Part shown: piece after piece, positions 15,592 to 23,362 of the stretch | Position numbering within the stretch: position 1 is the first letter of the stretch | Layout: each line of letters starts with the position of its first letter | NCBI GenBank assembly: GCA_029003235.1 | Contig: JAQYBZ010000066.1 | Coordinates: 1 to 37,513, forward strand | Source: Bacillota bacterium | Lineage (GTDB): Bacteria; Bacillota; Clostridia; Oscillospirales; Oscillospiraceae | Direction: 5' to 3' | Length of the DNA stretch: 37,513 nt | Position numbers and translations under genes: made by a program | The notes under the pieces: model-generated | The model's database searches: none | What the model was told of the DNA's origin: nothing | What the model saw: only the letters and a program-made list of their open reading frames with translations

Positions 15592-16830
15592 ATGAAGCAG
15601 AGAAAGAAATCCGCCGCCGGTTGGACGGTTTTGTTCGTCCTTCTGGCCGTCCTTTCCCTCCTGTGTACTGCGGCAATCTACCTGCGCGTCTGGGAGCGGC
15701 TGCCTGCTTCTCTGGCCGCACCCACCGGCACCATCGCGCCGGAAACACTGGCGCAGACCGAACCGCCCGTGTCCACCCAGCCAGTCCAAACCACCCAGCC
15801 GGAGCCGACCCAGCCTCAGGTCAGCACACTGACGCTTGTGGCCGTGGGAGACAACCTCATCCACAACATGGTCTACCGTTCCGGCCAGTTCAGTGATGAC
15901 AACTGGAACTATGACCACCTGTACGCTCAGGTCAAGGACGACATTCAGGCCGCCGATCTGGCCGTCATCAATCAGGAGACCATGTTTGTCTCCGACCATG
16001 CCAACGTGTCCAGCTATCCCCTGTTCGGCACCCCCCGGGAGATCGGAGACGCCGTGTACGAGGCCGGTTTTGACGTGATTCTCCACGCCACCAACCACGT
16101 CATGGACATGGGCATCGAAAACATCTACGATGCCATTGATTACTGGAGCGACAAGGACGTGACGGTGCTGGGCATCCACAGAAGCGAAGCCGACGCCCGG
16201 ACGCCCGCCATCGTGGAGAAAAACGGCATCCGCCTTGGGATGCTCAACTATACATACGGCATGAACGGGTTCCAGCTTCCCGAGGATCAGACTTACGCCG
16301 TGGATCTGCTGGACAACGAGGAAAAGCTGCTGGCGGACATTGCCTACTGTGAGGAAAACGCCGATCTGACCGTGTGCTTCCTCCACATGGGTACGGAATA
16401 CGCCACCACCCCCTCTGCTGCGGCAAAGGAGCAGGTGCTGCAATGCGTGCAGGCGGGCGCCGATCTGCTCATCTGCTGCCATCCCCATGTGCTGGAGCCC
16501 TATGAGACCGTCACCGCCGACAACGGCAATCAGGCCGTGGTCTATTACAGTCTGGGCAACTTTATTTCCGCCCAGGATCAGTTCGACCGGCTCATCGGCG
16601 GCATGGCGCAGGTAACCATCCGAAAAACCGTCTCCGACGGCCGGACCACCGTGGAAATCACCGACTACTCCATGACGCCGCTGGTTACCCACACGGCCAC
16701 CGGCACGGACTATGCCGTCTACAAGCTGGACGATTACACCGACGAGCTGGCCGCCAGGAATCTGCTGGTGCACATGACCACTCAGCGGATTTGGCAGAGA
16801 TACCACGAGATCGTTGGGGAGGACGGCTGA
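15592..16830 (+). CDS. CapA family membrane-anchored phosphoesterase-fold protein
   Basis: 412 residues. A short basic N-terminus and one membrane helix (about residues 11-31) are followed by a Pro/Thr/Gln-rich linker and a CapA/PgsA-type calcineurin-like domain from about residue 80. The metal-site motifs are visible: LVAVGDNLIHN, LAVINQET, VILHATNHVMDMG, LHMGTEY, CCHPHVLEPYE and YYSLGNF. CapA proteins are linked to poly-gamma-glutamate capsule export, but lone homologues without capB/capC, as here, have no proven role. ATG15592 has AGGAAG just upstream; the gene follows the aminopeptidase by ten bases and ends at a strong terminator. An extracytoplasmic location is inferred from the anchor. 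Confidence 0.9.
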   Translation: MKQRKKSAAGWTVLFVLLAVLSLLCTAAIYLRVWERLPASLAAPTGTIAPETLAQTEPPVSTQPVQTTQPEPTQPQVSTLTLVAVGDNLIHNMVYRSGQFSDDNWNYDHLYAQVKDDIQAADLAVINQETMFVSDHANVSSYPLFGTPREIGDAVYEAGFDVILHATNHVMDMGIENIYDAIDYWSDKDVTVLGIHRSEADARTPAIVEKNGIRLGMLNYTYGMNGFQLPEDQTYAVDLLDNEEKLLADIAYCEENADLTVCFLHMGTEYATTPSAAAKEQVLQCVQAGADLLICCHPHVLEPYETVTADNGNQAVVYYSLGNFISAQDQFDRLIGGMAQVTIRKTVSDGRTTVEITDYSMTPLVTHTATGTDYAVYKLDDYTDELAARNLLVHMTTQRIWQRYHEIVGEDG

Positions 16831-16840
16831 GTCTTCGTCC

Positions 16841-16887
16841 TGCAAAAAAACGAGCGCGCTGCGGTTGCAGCGCGCTCGTTTTTTGCA
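16841..16887. terminator. bidirectional terminator between capA and mgtE genes
   Basis: Perfect 13-bp stem (16850-16862/16867-16879) with GGTT loop, flanked by an A-run on the left and a T-run on the right, so it can stop transcripts from both sides. The 74 bases from here to the mgtE stop hold nothing else. Confidence 0.92.
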
Positions 16888-16961
16888 TATTGTGTCGCCT
16901 GCGGTTTCCACCGCGCAGGATGGCCGCAAGTCCATCCCGACATTCTGCGGTTCCAGGACGG

Positions 16962-18359
16962 CTACAGCGGCAAGCATAGGCTGGCGATGCCGAAATAGAC
17001 CAGCAGAGACAGGGCGTCCACAATGGTGGTGATAAAGGGACTTGCCATGACCGTAGGGTCAAAGCCCAGCTTCTTGGCCAGCAGGGGCAGGGCGCAGCCC
17101 ACCACCTTGGCAAACAGCACCGTGACGCTCAGTGTGGCACAGATAACGCCGATGACCAGATAGATGCTGACGCCGGACACCTGCACCTCCTGGAAGCTGC
17201 CCAGCAGCAGGTTGTCCACCAGATAAATCTTGATAAAGCAGACCGCCGCCAGAGACAGGCCGCACAAAACGGCCACCCGGACTTCTTTCCAGATGACTTT
17301 GAAAATGTCGCGGAATTCGATCTCGTTCAGGCTCAGTCCGCGGATGATGGTGACCGACGCCTGAGAACCGGAATTGCCCGCCGTATCCATAAGCATGGGG
17401 ATAAAGGCCGTAAGCACCACCATTTTGCTCAGTGCCGATTCAAAATGAGAGATGATCATGCCCGTAAAGGTGGCCGAGACCATGAGAAGCATCAGCCAGG
17501 GGATACGGTTTTTCCAGATCTCCACCGGCGTCATGCTCAGGTAGGTCTTGTCCGAGGGAGTGATGGCGGCCATCTTTTCGATGTCCTCCGTGGCCTCGTC
17601 TTCCATGACGTCCATGGCGTCGTCGAAGGTCACGATACCTACCAGCCGGTTTTCGTTGTCCACCACGGGCAGTGCCATAAAGTTGTACTTGGAAAACATC
17701 TGCGCCACGATCTCCTGATCGTCGTGGGTAGTGACAGAAATGACGTTGGGTTCCATGATGGATTCAATGGTGGTTCCGTCGTCCTTGGCCAGCAGCAGAT
17801 CTTTCACCGTGGTCACACCCACCAGCCGCCGATCCACCGTCACATAGCAGGTGTAAATGGTTTCCTTGTCCACGCCGGTACGGCGGATGCGGGTAATGGC
17901 GTCCTCCACGGTCATGGACGGCCGCAGGGAAATGTATTCCGTCGTCATGATGGTGCCGGCGGAATTCTCCGGGTAGCGGAGAATCTCGTTAATGGACTGG
18001 CGCATTTCCGGGTCCGCCTGCGCCAGAATCCGGCGGACGACGTTGGCGGGCATTTCTTCCACAATGTCCACCGCGTCATCGACGAACATTTCGTCAATGA
18101 CCTCTTTCAGCTCCGAGTCGGAAAAGCCCCGGATCAGAAGCTCCTGCGCCTCCGGTTCCATCTCCACGAAGGTGTCGGCGGCCAACTCCTTGGGCAGCAG
18201 CCGGAACAGCAGCGGCAGCCGGTCTTCCTCCAGCTCGTCAAAAATAGCGGCGATGTCCGACGGATTCATGGTGACGAGAATATCGCGCAGTGTGTTGTAC
18301 TTTTTGTCACTGAGGAGCGCCAGCAGGGTGCTCTCTACGGTGACGTTGTGTTCTGCCAT
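16962..18359 (-). CDS. mgtE: MgtE magnesium transporter
   Basis: 465-residue Mg2+ channel/transporter. An N-terminal alpha-helical MgtE_N domain (about residues 20-130) precedes two CBS domains (about 135-260) that sense internal Mg2+, the connecting plug helix, and five membrane helices (about 285-465). The family signature TAGNSGSQASVTIIRGL lies in the second membrane helix region, and the pore Asp is expected in the later AKVVGCALP-to-GFDPTVMASPF segment. ATG18359 has AGGAGG nine bases upstream. A promoter at 18557-18585 gives a leader of about 190 bases with several structures (see separate entries), so expression is probably controlled in the RNA. Confidence 0.97.
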   Translation of the reverse strand: MAEHNVTVESTLLALLSDKKYNTLRDILVTMNPSDIAAIFDELEEDRLPLLFRLLPKELAADTFVEMEPEAQELLIRGFSDSELKEVIDEMFVDDAVDIVEEMPANVVRRILAQADPEMRQSINEILRYPENSAGTIMTTEYISLRPSMTVEDAITRIRRTGVDKETIYTCYVTVDRRLVGVTTVKDLLLAKDDGTTIESIMEPNVISVTTHDDQEIVAQMFSKYNFMALPVVDNENRLVGIVTFDDAMDVMEDEATEDIEKMAAITPSDKTYLSMTPVEIWKNRIPWLMLLMVSATFTGMIISHFESALSKMVVLTAFIPMLMDTAGNSGSQASVTIIRGLSLNEIEFRDIFKVIWKEVRVAVLCGLSLAAVCFIKIYLVDNLLLGSFQEVQVSGVSIYLVIGVICATLSVTVLFAKVVGCALPLLAKKLGFDPTVMASPFITTIVDALSLLVYFGIASLCLPL

Positions 18360-18367
18360 TTGTCTTT

Positions 18368-18396
18368 CCTCCTAACTGTGAAAATGAATTAGGAAG
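18368..18396 (-). promoter_or_regulatory. hairpin masking the mgtE ribosome-binding site
   Basis: On the minus strand CTTCCTAA (18396-18389) pairs with TTAGGAGG (18375-18368) over eight positions with one G-U, with a 13-base loop. TTAGGAGG contains the whole SD of mgtE, so this fold would shut off translation. Confidence 0.6.
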
Positions 18397-18424
18397 TAAG
18401 GCACATCTGGCCGAAAAACTCTGT

Positions 18425-18508
18425 TCAGGCAGGAGTCCATGCACGCAAGGGCACGTCTGCTGCGCTGGTTCGGCCTGTGGATGAGCCGTTACTACTCCCT
18501 GCGTCCAT
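18425..18508 (-). CDS. possible 27-codon leader ORF before mgtE
   Basis: ATG at 18508 is preceded by AAAGGAGTG with good spacing and runs 27 codons to TGA at 18425. The peptide starts MDAGSSNGSSTGRTSA and ends RAWTPA; it is Ser/Gly/Ala rich and resembles no protein I know. It lies within the structured leader, so it may be a leader peptide or a chance reading frame through an RNA element. Mg2+-sensing leader peptides exist in enterobacterial mgtA/mgtCBR, but no homology is claimed. Confidence 0.35.
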   Translation of the reverse strand: MDAGSSNGSSTGRTSAADVPLRAWTPA

Positions 18509-18520
18509 TGTGTTCACTCC
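18432..18520 (-). promoter_or_regulatory. candidate cis-regulatory RNA in the mgtE leader
   Basis: Minus-strand pairings form a compact multistem fold: GGAGT/ACTCC (18520-18516 with 18436-18432), ACGCA/TGCGT (18504-18500 with 18447-18443) with GGG/CCC inside it, and CGGC/GCCG (18488-18485 with 18474-18471). The segment GGGAGUAGU follows the second stem's 5' arm and recalls the GGGGAGUAG stretch of the yybP-ykoY manganese riboswitch, but I could not match the second conserved loop. It does not look like the M-box (ykoK) Mg2+ riboswitch. Confidence 0.45.
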
Positions 18521-18556
18521 TTTATTTTGTAAAATACGGAAAATCCGCTATTTTTT

Positions 18557-18585
18557 ATAGTATTCCACCCAAAAGGATTTGTCAA
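18557..18585 (-). promoter_or_regulatory. promoter of mgtE
   Basis: Minus strand TTGACA (18585-18580), 17-base spacer, TACTAT (18562-18557). The -35 box overlaps the stop codon of the upstream SpoVB-like gene. Confidence 0.8.
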
Positions 18586-19916
18586 CCACTTTCCGCCGTT
18601 TTTGGCGGCAGAAAATTTGGAACATACCCTGTTACCACCAGCAGTCTGCGCACGCTGAGGAAGAAATTTATCAGGTGCGTCACGGCAAAACTGATCAGGT
18701 AGCCCGTAATGCCCAGCCTGGGCAGCAGGAAGAACAACCCCACCACGTCCAGAAAGGAGGTCAGGGTGTTATAGCGCACACTGTGCATCTGCTGTCCCAG
18801 CCCCTTGAGCATACCGTCCACAATGGCGTCCAGATAGAGAAACAGCAGCATGGGCGCAAACAGGCGGATATAGTATCCGGCATCGGCGCTGCCATAGACC
18901 AGCGCCCCCAGCGCCGGGCCCGCGGCGTAAAAACAGGCGGCCACGGCCAGCGCAAAGGCGCTGCTGAGGCGAAAGCACCGGTCGGTCAGATACCGGATGC
19001 GTTTGTGCCGTTTCCCGGCGGCGCACCGGGACAGCTCCGGCACCAGCAGATCGGACAGGGCATACAAAATGGACGCCGGCAGCATGATCAGGGGAAAGAC
19101 CATGCCGTGGATGGTGCCGTAAGCCGCGAGCCCCGACCGGCAGGCGCTGTGGCGCGCCAGCCCCCGGGGGATCAGGAACTGTTCAAAGGAGGACAGCCCC
19201 GCCCGCAGGCAGTCGTTGGCCGCCAAGGGCACACATAGACGCACCAGCCGCCTGCCCACACGCAGCCCCCGCAGGGGCGGCGTTAACCGCCGCTGGACGC
19301 AGAACAGGGCGTACAGCACCAGAAAGCTCAGCAGGCTGGACACGGAGCTGCCCGCCATGACGGCGCTGCACATGGCGCCCGTATCCGCTGCGCGGCGCAG
19401 CAGCACCATGGTCAGCCCGATGCCGGAAAAGCGCTCAAAGATCTCCACCGATACCAGCGCTCCCAGCCTGCCGCAGGCCGTACACCAGCCGCTCATAACG
19501 GAATTGAGGCAGGTAGCCGGCAAAAAAGCTGCCATGACGCGCAGGGCGTCGGCGGCACAGGCATTCTGCACCCAGCGGCTGGCCAGCGCATCAGCGCCAA
19601 AATAGAAGCCCAGCCCCACTGCGGTGCTGACAAGCAAGCCGTATTGAAGGCAGCAGCTTACCACCCTGCTGACCCCGCCGGGTCTGCCCCGGCCATACTC
19701 CTGGGCAGTCAGATACATGGCAGCCACCCGTACACCTGCCGAACCCAGCGTCATGGCAAGATAGCCCACGGTGAGGGTGAGCTGCAAAAGCCCCAGCCCC
19801 TCTGCGCCCAGGCGGTTGGACAAAAACACCTGAAACGCCGTGGAGACCGCCCGCAAAAACAGATTCACGCCGGTCAGCAGCAGCGCCCCTTTGGCAATGG
19901 ACAGACCCTTGGACAA
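18582..19916 (-). CDS. SpoVB/MurJ-like oligosaccharide flippase (MOP superfamily)
   Basis: 444-residue polytopic membrane protein with about twelve to fourteen predicted helices across its length. The beginning (SIAKGALLLTGVNLFLRAVS) and the segment GLGLLQLTLTVGYLAMTLGSAGV match the SpoVB/polysaccharide-flippase family that moves lipid-linked cell-wall or spore-cortex precursors. The start is TTG19916: the sequence AGGGGTGAT is seven bases upstream, and frames extending to 19991 have no SD. It is third in the operon with the rhomboid-like gene and rsmE. Its SD lies in one arm of a 34-bp inverted repeat (19923-19956). In a sporulating clostridium a cortex role is plausible, but a general lipid-II role cannot be excluded. 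Confidence 0.85.
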   Translation of the reverse strand: MSKGLSIAKGALLLTGVNLFLRAVSTAFQVFLSNRLGAEGLGLLQLTLTVGYLAMTLGSAGVRVAAMYLTAQEYGRGRPGGVSRVVSCCLQYGLLVSTAVGLGFYFGADALASRWVQNACAADALRVMAAFLPATCLNSVMSGWCTACGRLGALVSVEIFERFSGIGLTMVLLRRAADTGAMCSAVMAGSSVSSLLSFLVLYALFCVQRRLTPPLRGLRVGRRLVRLCVPLAANDCLRAGLSSFEQFLIPRGLARHSACRSGLAAYGTIHGMVFPLIMLPASILYALSDLLVPELSRCAAGKRHKRIRYLTDRCFRLSSAFALAVAACFYAAGPALGALVYGSADAGYYIRLFAPMLLFLYLDAIVDGMLKGLGQQMHSVRYNTLTSFLDVVGLFFLLPRLGITGYLISFAVTHLINFFLSVRRLLVVTGYVPNFLPPKTAESG

Positions 19917-19922
19917 AACATC

Positions 19923-19956
19923 ACCCCTGCCCCAAGTATATGGGACAGGGGTGAAC
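19923..19956. repeat. 34-bp inverted repeat before the SpoVB-like gene
   Basis: Arms of 13 bp (19923-19935 and 19944-19956; 12 of 13 match) around an 8-base AT-rich centre. On the minus strand the downstream arm contains the SD of the flippase gene and the centre carries TATACT, so it can be an SD-hiding hairpin in operon mRNA or an operator over a promoter. Confidence 0.75.
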
Positions 19957-20021
19957 AAGTGTCGGAAAAATTCTTCGCGCCGTTTCGGCAAACGCCGCCG
20001 CGCGGCGTCCCGGTTTCCCGC

Positions 20022-20753
20022 TCAGAACTCTCCGGCGGCATACATCAAGGCCGCCAGCGCACACAGGGGCGCGGTCTCACAGCGCAGGATCCGGCTGCCC
20101 AGGGTGCAGATACGAATGCCTTTTTCCTCAGCCTGACGCACCTCCTCCGCCTCAAAGCCTCCCTCGGGGCCGGTAATCAGCGCCGCCGTGGCAAAGGGCG
20201 CGGCCTCCATGGCCGCCCGGAAGGTGTTGGCACGTTCGTTTTCGTAAAACAGCACGGACAGCTCCGCCTGTGCCGCCCGGGACAGCGCCTGCTCGTAGGA
20301 GTCCGCCGCCGTGACCGTGGGGATACGTCCCCTGCCGGACTGCTCCGCCGCCGAGGCTGCGATCTTCTGCCAGCGCTCCAGCTTTTTGTCAAGGCTTTTC
20401 CCGTCAGGCCGGGAAACGCACCGGCGGCAGGGAAAGGCCACAATGGCGTCTGCGCCAAGCTCCGTTGCTTTCTGCACCACATGCTCCACCTTGTCCCCCT
20501 TTGCAAAGGCCATGTATACGGTGCAGCGCACCCGTGCCTCTGCCGCCGAGGCATCGGCACTGTGTACCACCAGACTGACGCAGCCATCGGACACGTCCGA
20601 GACCGTGCAGCGGTAATCCGTGCCGCTGCCGTCGCAGACCGTCACGGCGTCGCCGTTTTTCAGGCGCAGCACCCGGGCATGGGCGGCGTTTTCCCCGGTG
20701 AGGGTGACAAAGCCGGTTTTCGGATCAATGGAATCAAGAAAGAACTTTGGCAC
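20022..20753 (-). CDS. rsmE: 16S rRNA (uracil(1498)-N3)-methyltransferase
   Basis: 243-residue SPOUT methyltransferase that methylates U1498 of 16S rRNA in the 30S subunit. It has an N-terminal PUA-like domain (MPKFFLDSID, then HARVLRLKNGD at about residues 25-35) and a C-terminal knot with KGDKVEHVVQKATELGAD, LITGPEGGFEAEEV and LGSRILRCETAPL, the last two being the SAM-binding knot motifs. GTG20753 is supported by GGAG six bases upstream. It lies 15 bases after the rhomboid-like gene; clostridial rsmE often sits with other RNA or protein-quality genes, but this pairing tells little about function. Confidence 0.96.
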   Translation of the reverse strand: MPKFFLDSIDPKTGFVTLTGENAAHARVLRLKNGDAVTVCDGSGTDYRCTVSDVSDGCVSLVVHSADASAAEARVRCTVYMAFAKGDKVEHVVQKATELGADAIVAFPCRRCVSRPDGKSLDKKLERWQKIAASAAEQSGRGRIPTVTAADSYEQALSRAAQAELSVLFYENERANTFRAAMEAAPFATAALITGPEGGFEAEEVRQAEEKGIRICTLGSRILRCETAPLCALAALMYAAGEF

Positions 20754-20768
20754 GGTCGTCTCCTTTGT

Positions 20769-21644
20769 CTATTCCGTGATGTGGGCGTGGTTGTTGATAT
20801 GGTCAATGCAGTAACAGCGGTAGCCTGCGCATTTGGAGCAATAGCGGAACTCCAGTCCGGGATAGTCCGTGTCCGTCCGGCCGCAGACCGTACACTTAAA
20901 CCGGTAGGGCTTCTGTCCGCCGCCGGTACGGCCGCCGTGCTTGACCCAGTCGGGATAGACCTTTTTGGCCTGTTTGGGACGGCTGGCACGGTAGCGCAGC
21001 TTGTCCGGCAGCAGTGCCGCCGACTCTTTGCCGAAGAAGAGGAAGAAATTTGCAATGGCCAGAATGGGGAACATCCAGCCCAGGTACAGCGAGTGCATCA
21101 TGATCATGGTCACCACGCCCCGGATGGTCTCAATGAGCATAAGGCCAAGGTCGATCCACGCCAGCCATTTGATCTTGATGGGCAGGATAAAATAAAGCCG
21201 CACGGTGAGATCCGGCGCAAGGCAGGCCACCGCCAGGAAAATGGAGAGGTTGAGGTAATAGGCCGTGGCCGTGCCGCCGAAGATGAGAGCCGCCACATCC
21301 ATGATCACAACGCCGGTCAGATAGTAGAGGTTGAAGCGCAGCACGCCCCAATACTGCTCCAGCATCCTGCCGAACTGGAAGTACAAAAACAGGGACAAAG
21401 CGCCCCAGAACACGCCCTGCTCCCACATATAGACGAAAAGAAAGCTCAGCAGCCGCCATACCTGGCCGTGGAGAATGGCCGCGCGGTCAAAGCACAGCAG
21501 CTTGTAGACCGTCAAAGAAGGGTCAACGGCAGTGATAAAATAGACCAGAACATTGCCGATGGCGATATAGAGCATGAGATTTGCCACGCCCTGGTTCCGG
21601 TGGTTGTAAAAAAAGCGGTTCATATTTCGCCGCAAATTGGACAT
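20769..21644 (-). CDS. rhomboid-like membrane protein with C-terminal zinc ribbon
   Basis: 291 residues with about six membrane helices between residues 20 and 215 and a cytosolic C-terminal tail. The segment LHGQVWRLLSFLFVYMWEQG resembles the region after the first rhomboid helix, and the helix layout is rhomboid/Derlin-like. The catalytic GxSx motif and the partner His are not visible, so it may be an inactive (pseudo) rhomboid. The tail has CTVCGRTD and CSKCAGYRCYC, a cysteine-rich zinc ribbon, ending DHINNHAH. ATG21644 is chosen because the promoter -10 box (21664-21669) overlaps the only other upstream ATG. It is first in the operon with rsmE and the flippase. Function unknown. Confidence 0.75.
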   Translation of the reverse strand: MSNLRRNMNRFFYNHRNQGVANLMLYIAIGNVLVYFITAVDPSLTVYKLLCFDRAAILHGQVWRLLSFLFVYMWEQGVFWGALSLFLYFQFGRMLEQYWGVLRFNLYYLTGVVIMDVAALIFGGTATAYYLNLSIFLAVACLAPDLTVRLYFILPIKIKWLAWIDLGLMLIETIRGVVTMIMMHSLYLGWMFPILAIANFFLFFGKESAALLPDKLRYRASRPKQAKKVYPDWVKHGGRTGGGQKPYRFKCTVCGRTDTDYPGLEFRYCSKCAGYRCYCIDHINNHAHITE

Positions 21645-21663
21645 ACGATCACTTCCCTGGGTC

Positions 21664-21692
21664 ATTGTACCCGCTTTGCCGGCATTTGTCTA
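21664..21692 (-). promoter_or_regulatory. promoter of rhomboid-like-rsmE-flippase operon
   Basis: Minus strand TAGACA (21692-21687), 17-base spacer, TACAAT (21669-21664). An ATG within the -10 box cannot be the start codon, which settles the start at 21644. Confidence 0.75.
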
Positions 21693-21712
21693 CCAAAAAA
21701 GTGTAAACTTTC

Positions 21713-21741
21713 TTGCAAACCACGGACAATAATGGTATGAT
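21713..21741 (+). promoter_or_regulatory. promoter of ahcY
   Basis: TTGCAA at 21713-21718, 17-base spacer, TATGAT at 21736-21741. It is divergent from the rhomboid-operon promoter about 20 bases away. Confidence 0.75.
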
Positions 21742-21770
21742 AGGCGCAAGAAATATGGGAGGCTATGTCC

Positions 21771-23030
21771 ATGAGTATCATTAAAGACCCGTCTCTTGCC
21801 GAATCCGGCAGAATGAAAATCAAATGGGTAGAAGACTATATGCCCGCCCTGGGCGCCATCCGCGCCCGGATGGAAAAAGAGCAGACCTTCGCCGGGCTGA
21901 AGATTACCATGTCCATCCACATGGAAGCCAAGACCGCCTATCTGGCCACCTGTCTGCAGGCTGCCGGTGCCGAGGTACACGCCACAGGCTGCAATCCCCT
22001 GTCCACGCAGGATGACGTGGCCGCCGGCCTTGCTTCCCTGGGGGTGCAGACCTACGCAAAGCACGGCGTCAGCGCCGAGGAATACCGGGAGCTGCTGGTG
22101 GCGGCTCTGCGCTGCCGTCCGGATCTCATCATCGACGACGGAGGCGATCTGCTGGAGCTGCTCACCGGCGACTATAAAGAGCTGGGCGAGAACATCATCG
22201 GCGGCGCGGAGGAGACCACCACGGGCATTCACCGCCTGCGTGCCCGGGCAAAGGCCGGGCTGCTGCCCTTCCCCATGATGGACGTCAACGACGCCAAGTG
22301 CAAGCACTACTACGACAACAAATACGGCACCGGCCAGAGCGTGTGGGACGCCATCATGCACACCACCAATCTGCTGGTCGCCGGAAAGACCGTAGTCGTG
22401 GCGGGCTACGGCTACTGCGGCAGAGGCGTGGCCATGCGGGCAAAGGGCATGGGCGCCAACGTCATCGTCACGGAAATCGATCCCATCAAAGCGCTGGAGG
22501 CGTCCATGGAGGGGATGCGCGTCATGCCCATGGACAAAGCCGCCAGCGAGGGTGATCTGTTCATCACCACCACCGGCTGCCGGGACGTGATTACGGCGAA
22601 GCATTTTCAGGTCATGAAAAACAATGCGTTCCTGGCCAACGCTGGGCATTTTAATGTAGAGGTCAACGGCGAAGAGCTGGAACAAATGGCCGTGCGGGTC
22701 TTCCCCCGGCGGCAGGACATTATGGGCTACGAGCTGCCCGACGGCCGGGTGCTGAATCTGCTGGCCGAGGGACGGCTGGTGAATCTGGCCTCCGGAAACG
22801 GCCATCCGGCGGAGATCATGGACATGAGCTTCTCCATTCAGGCGCTGGCACTGGAGTACATGAAGAACCACGGCGCCCATTTGGAAAAGGCCGTCTACGA
22901 CATCCCCCGACAGATCGACGACACCGTATCTCTGCTCAAGCTGCAGGGCATCGGCATGGAAATTGATCACCTGACTCCGGCGCAGGAGCAGTATCTGGCC
23001 GGCTGGGAGGTTCAATTTCCCCAAAAGTGA
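21771..23030 (+). CDS. ahcY: adenosylhomocysteinase
   Basis: 419-residue NAD-dependent hydrolase that splits S-adenosylhomocysteine into homocysteine and adenosine. N-terminal substrate domain motifs include GLKITMSIHMEAKTAYLA, IIDDGGDLLELL and GGAEETTTGIHRL. The NAD-binding Rossmann fold has VVVAGYGYCGRGVAMRAKG (about residues 212-230), and LANAGHFNVEV follows. It is the short form lacking the C-terminal KPDHYRY tail, as in Thermotoga and archaeal enzymes, some of which prefer S-inosylhomocysteine, so that substrate is an alternative. ATG21771 is eight bases after GGGAGG; the ATG two codons earlier is too close. metK lies 2.3 kb downstream, completing the methyl cycle apart from an AT-rich insertion between them. 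Confidence 0.94.
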   Translation: MSIIKDPSLAESGRMKIKWVEDYMPALGAIRARMEKEQTFAGLKITMSIHMEAKTAYLATCLQAAGAEVHATGCNPLSTQDDVAAGLASLGVQTYAKHGVSAEEYRELLVAALRCRPDLIIDDGGDLLELLTGDYKELGENIIGGAEETTTGIHRLRARAKAGLLPFPMMDVNDAKCKHYYDNKYGTGQSVWDAIMHTTNLLVAGKTVVVAGYGYCGRGVAMRAKGMGANVIVTEIDPIKALEASMEGMRVMPMDKAASEGDLFITTTGCRDVITAKHFQVMKNNAFLANAGHFNVEVNGEELEQMAVRVFPRRQDIMGYELPDGRVLNLLAEGRLVNLASGNGHPAEIMDMSFSIQALALEYMKNHGAHLEKAVYDIPRQIDDTVSLLKLQGIGMEIDHLTPAQEQYLAGWEVQFPQK

Positions 23031-23104
23031 CAGAATATAGATAACATGTTCAAAGGTTGAGTTGCTCAGACAAAACCGAAAGGCAGGCGCCACCCTATCC
23101 GCCT

Positions 23105-23257
23105 ATGAATAAGATAACACAGGACATGCGGTCTAAGCAACAGATGGCAGAGCTGGAGGGTGTTACCTAGAAACTCAACGCAGATAATTAACTGGAATGG
23201 GTTGGTCGGATGAACAACATTCGCAACAGAGCCTCAGAAATAAAAACATCAATTTGA
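23105..23257 (+). pseudogene. decayed C-terminus of a TnpV-like transposon protein
   Basis: One reading frame with two internal stops (TAG at 23168-23170, TAA at 23189-23191) reads QQMAELEGVT, then KLNADN, then LEWVGRMNNIRNRASEI. From memory of TnpV-family proteins carried on clostridial transposons, their C-termini read QMAEREGVTE...KAADQMxWVGRMNNIRNRAEEI, an almost exact match. The copy has lost its N-terminal part and is broken by the stops. Confidence 0.75.
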
Positions 23258-23277
23258 TTAACACCTAAAACAGAAAT

Positions 23278-23309
23278 GGCGGCAGGGGAAAATCCTTGCC
23301 GCCGCTTTT
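23278..23309 (+). terminator. terminator downstream of ahcY
   Basis: GGCGGCA (23278-23284) pairs with TGCCGCC (23297-23303), extendable by GG/CC inside, followed by GCTTTTCC. Confidence 0.7.
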
Positions 23310-23362
23310 CCGTCTATCATGTTAAAATCCTACCACATACAGTGTAATTGTTTTATCAGTTT

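Noticed and set aside
21663-21665. ATG 21665 as start of the rhomboid-like gene
   Set aside because: It lies in the -10 box of the promoter and lacks an SD; ATG21644 has both in order.
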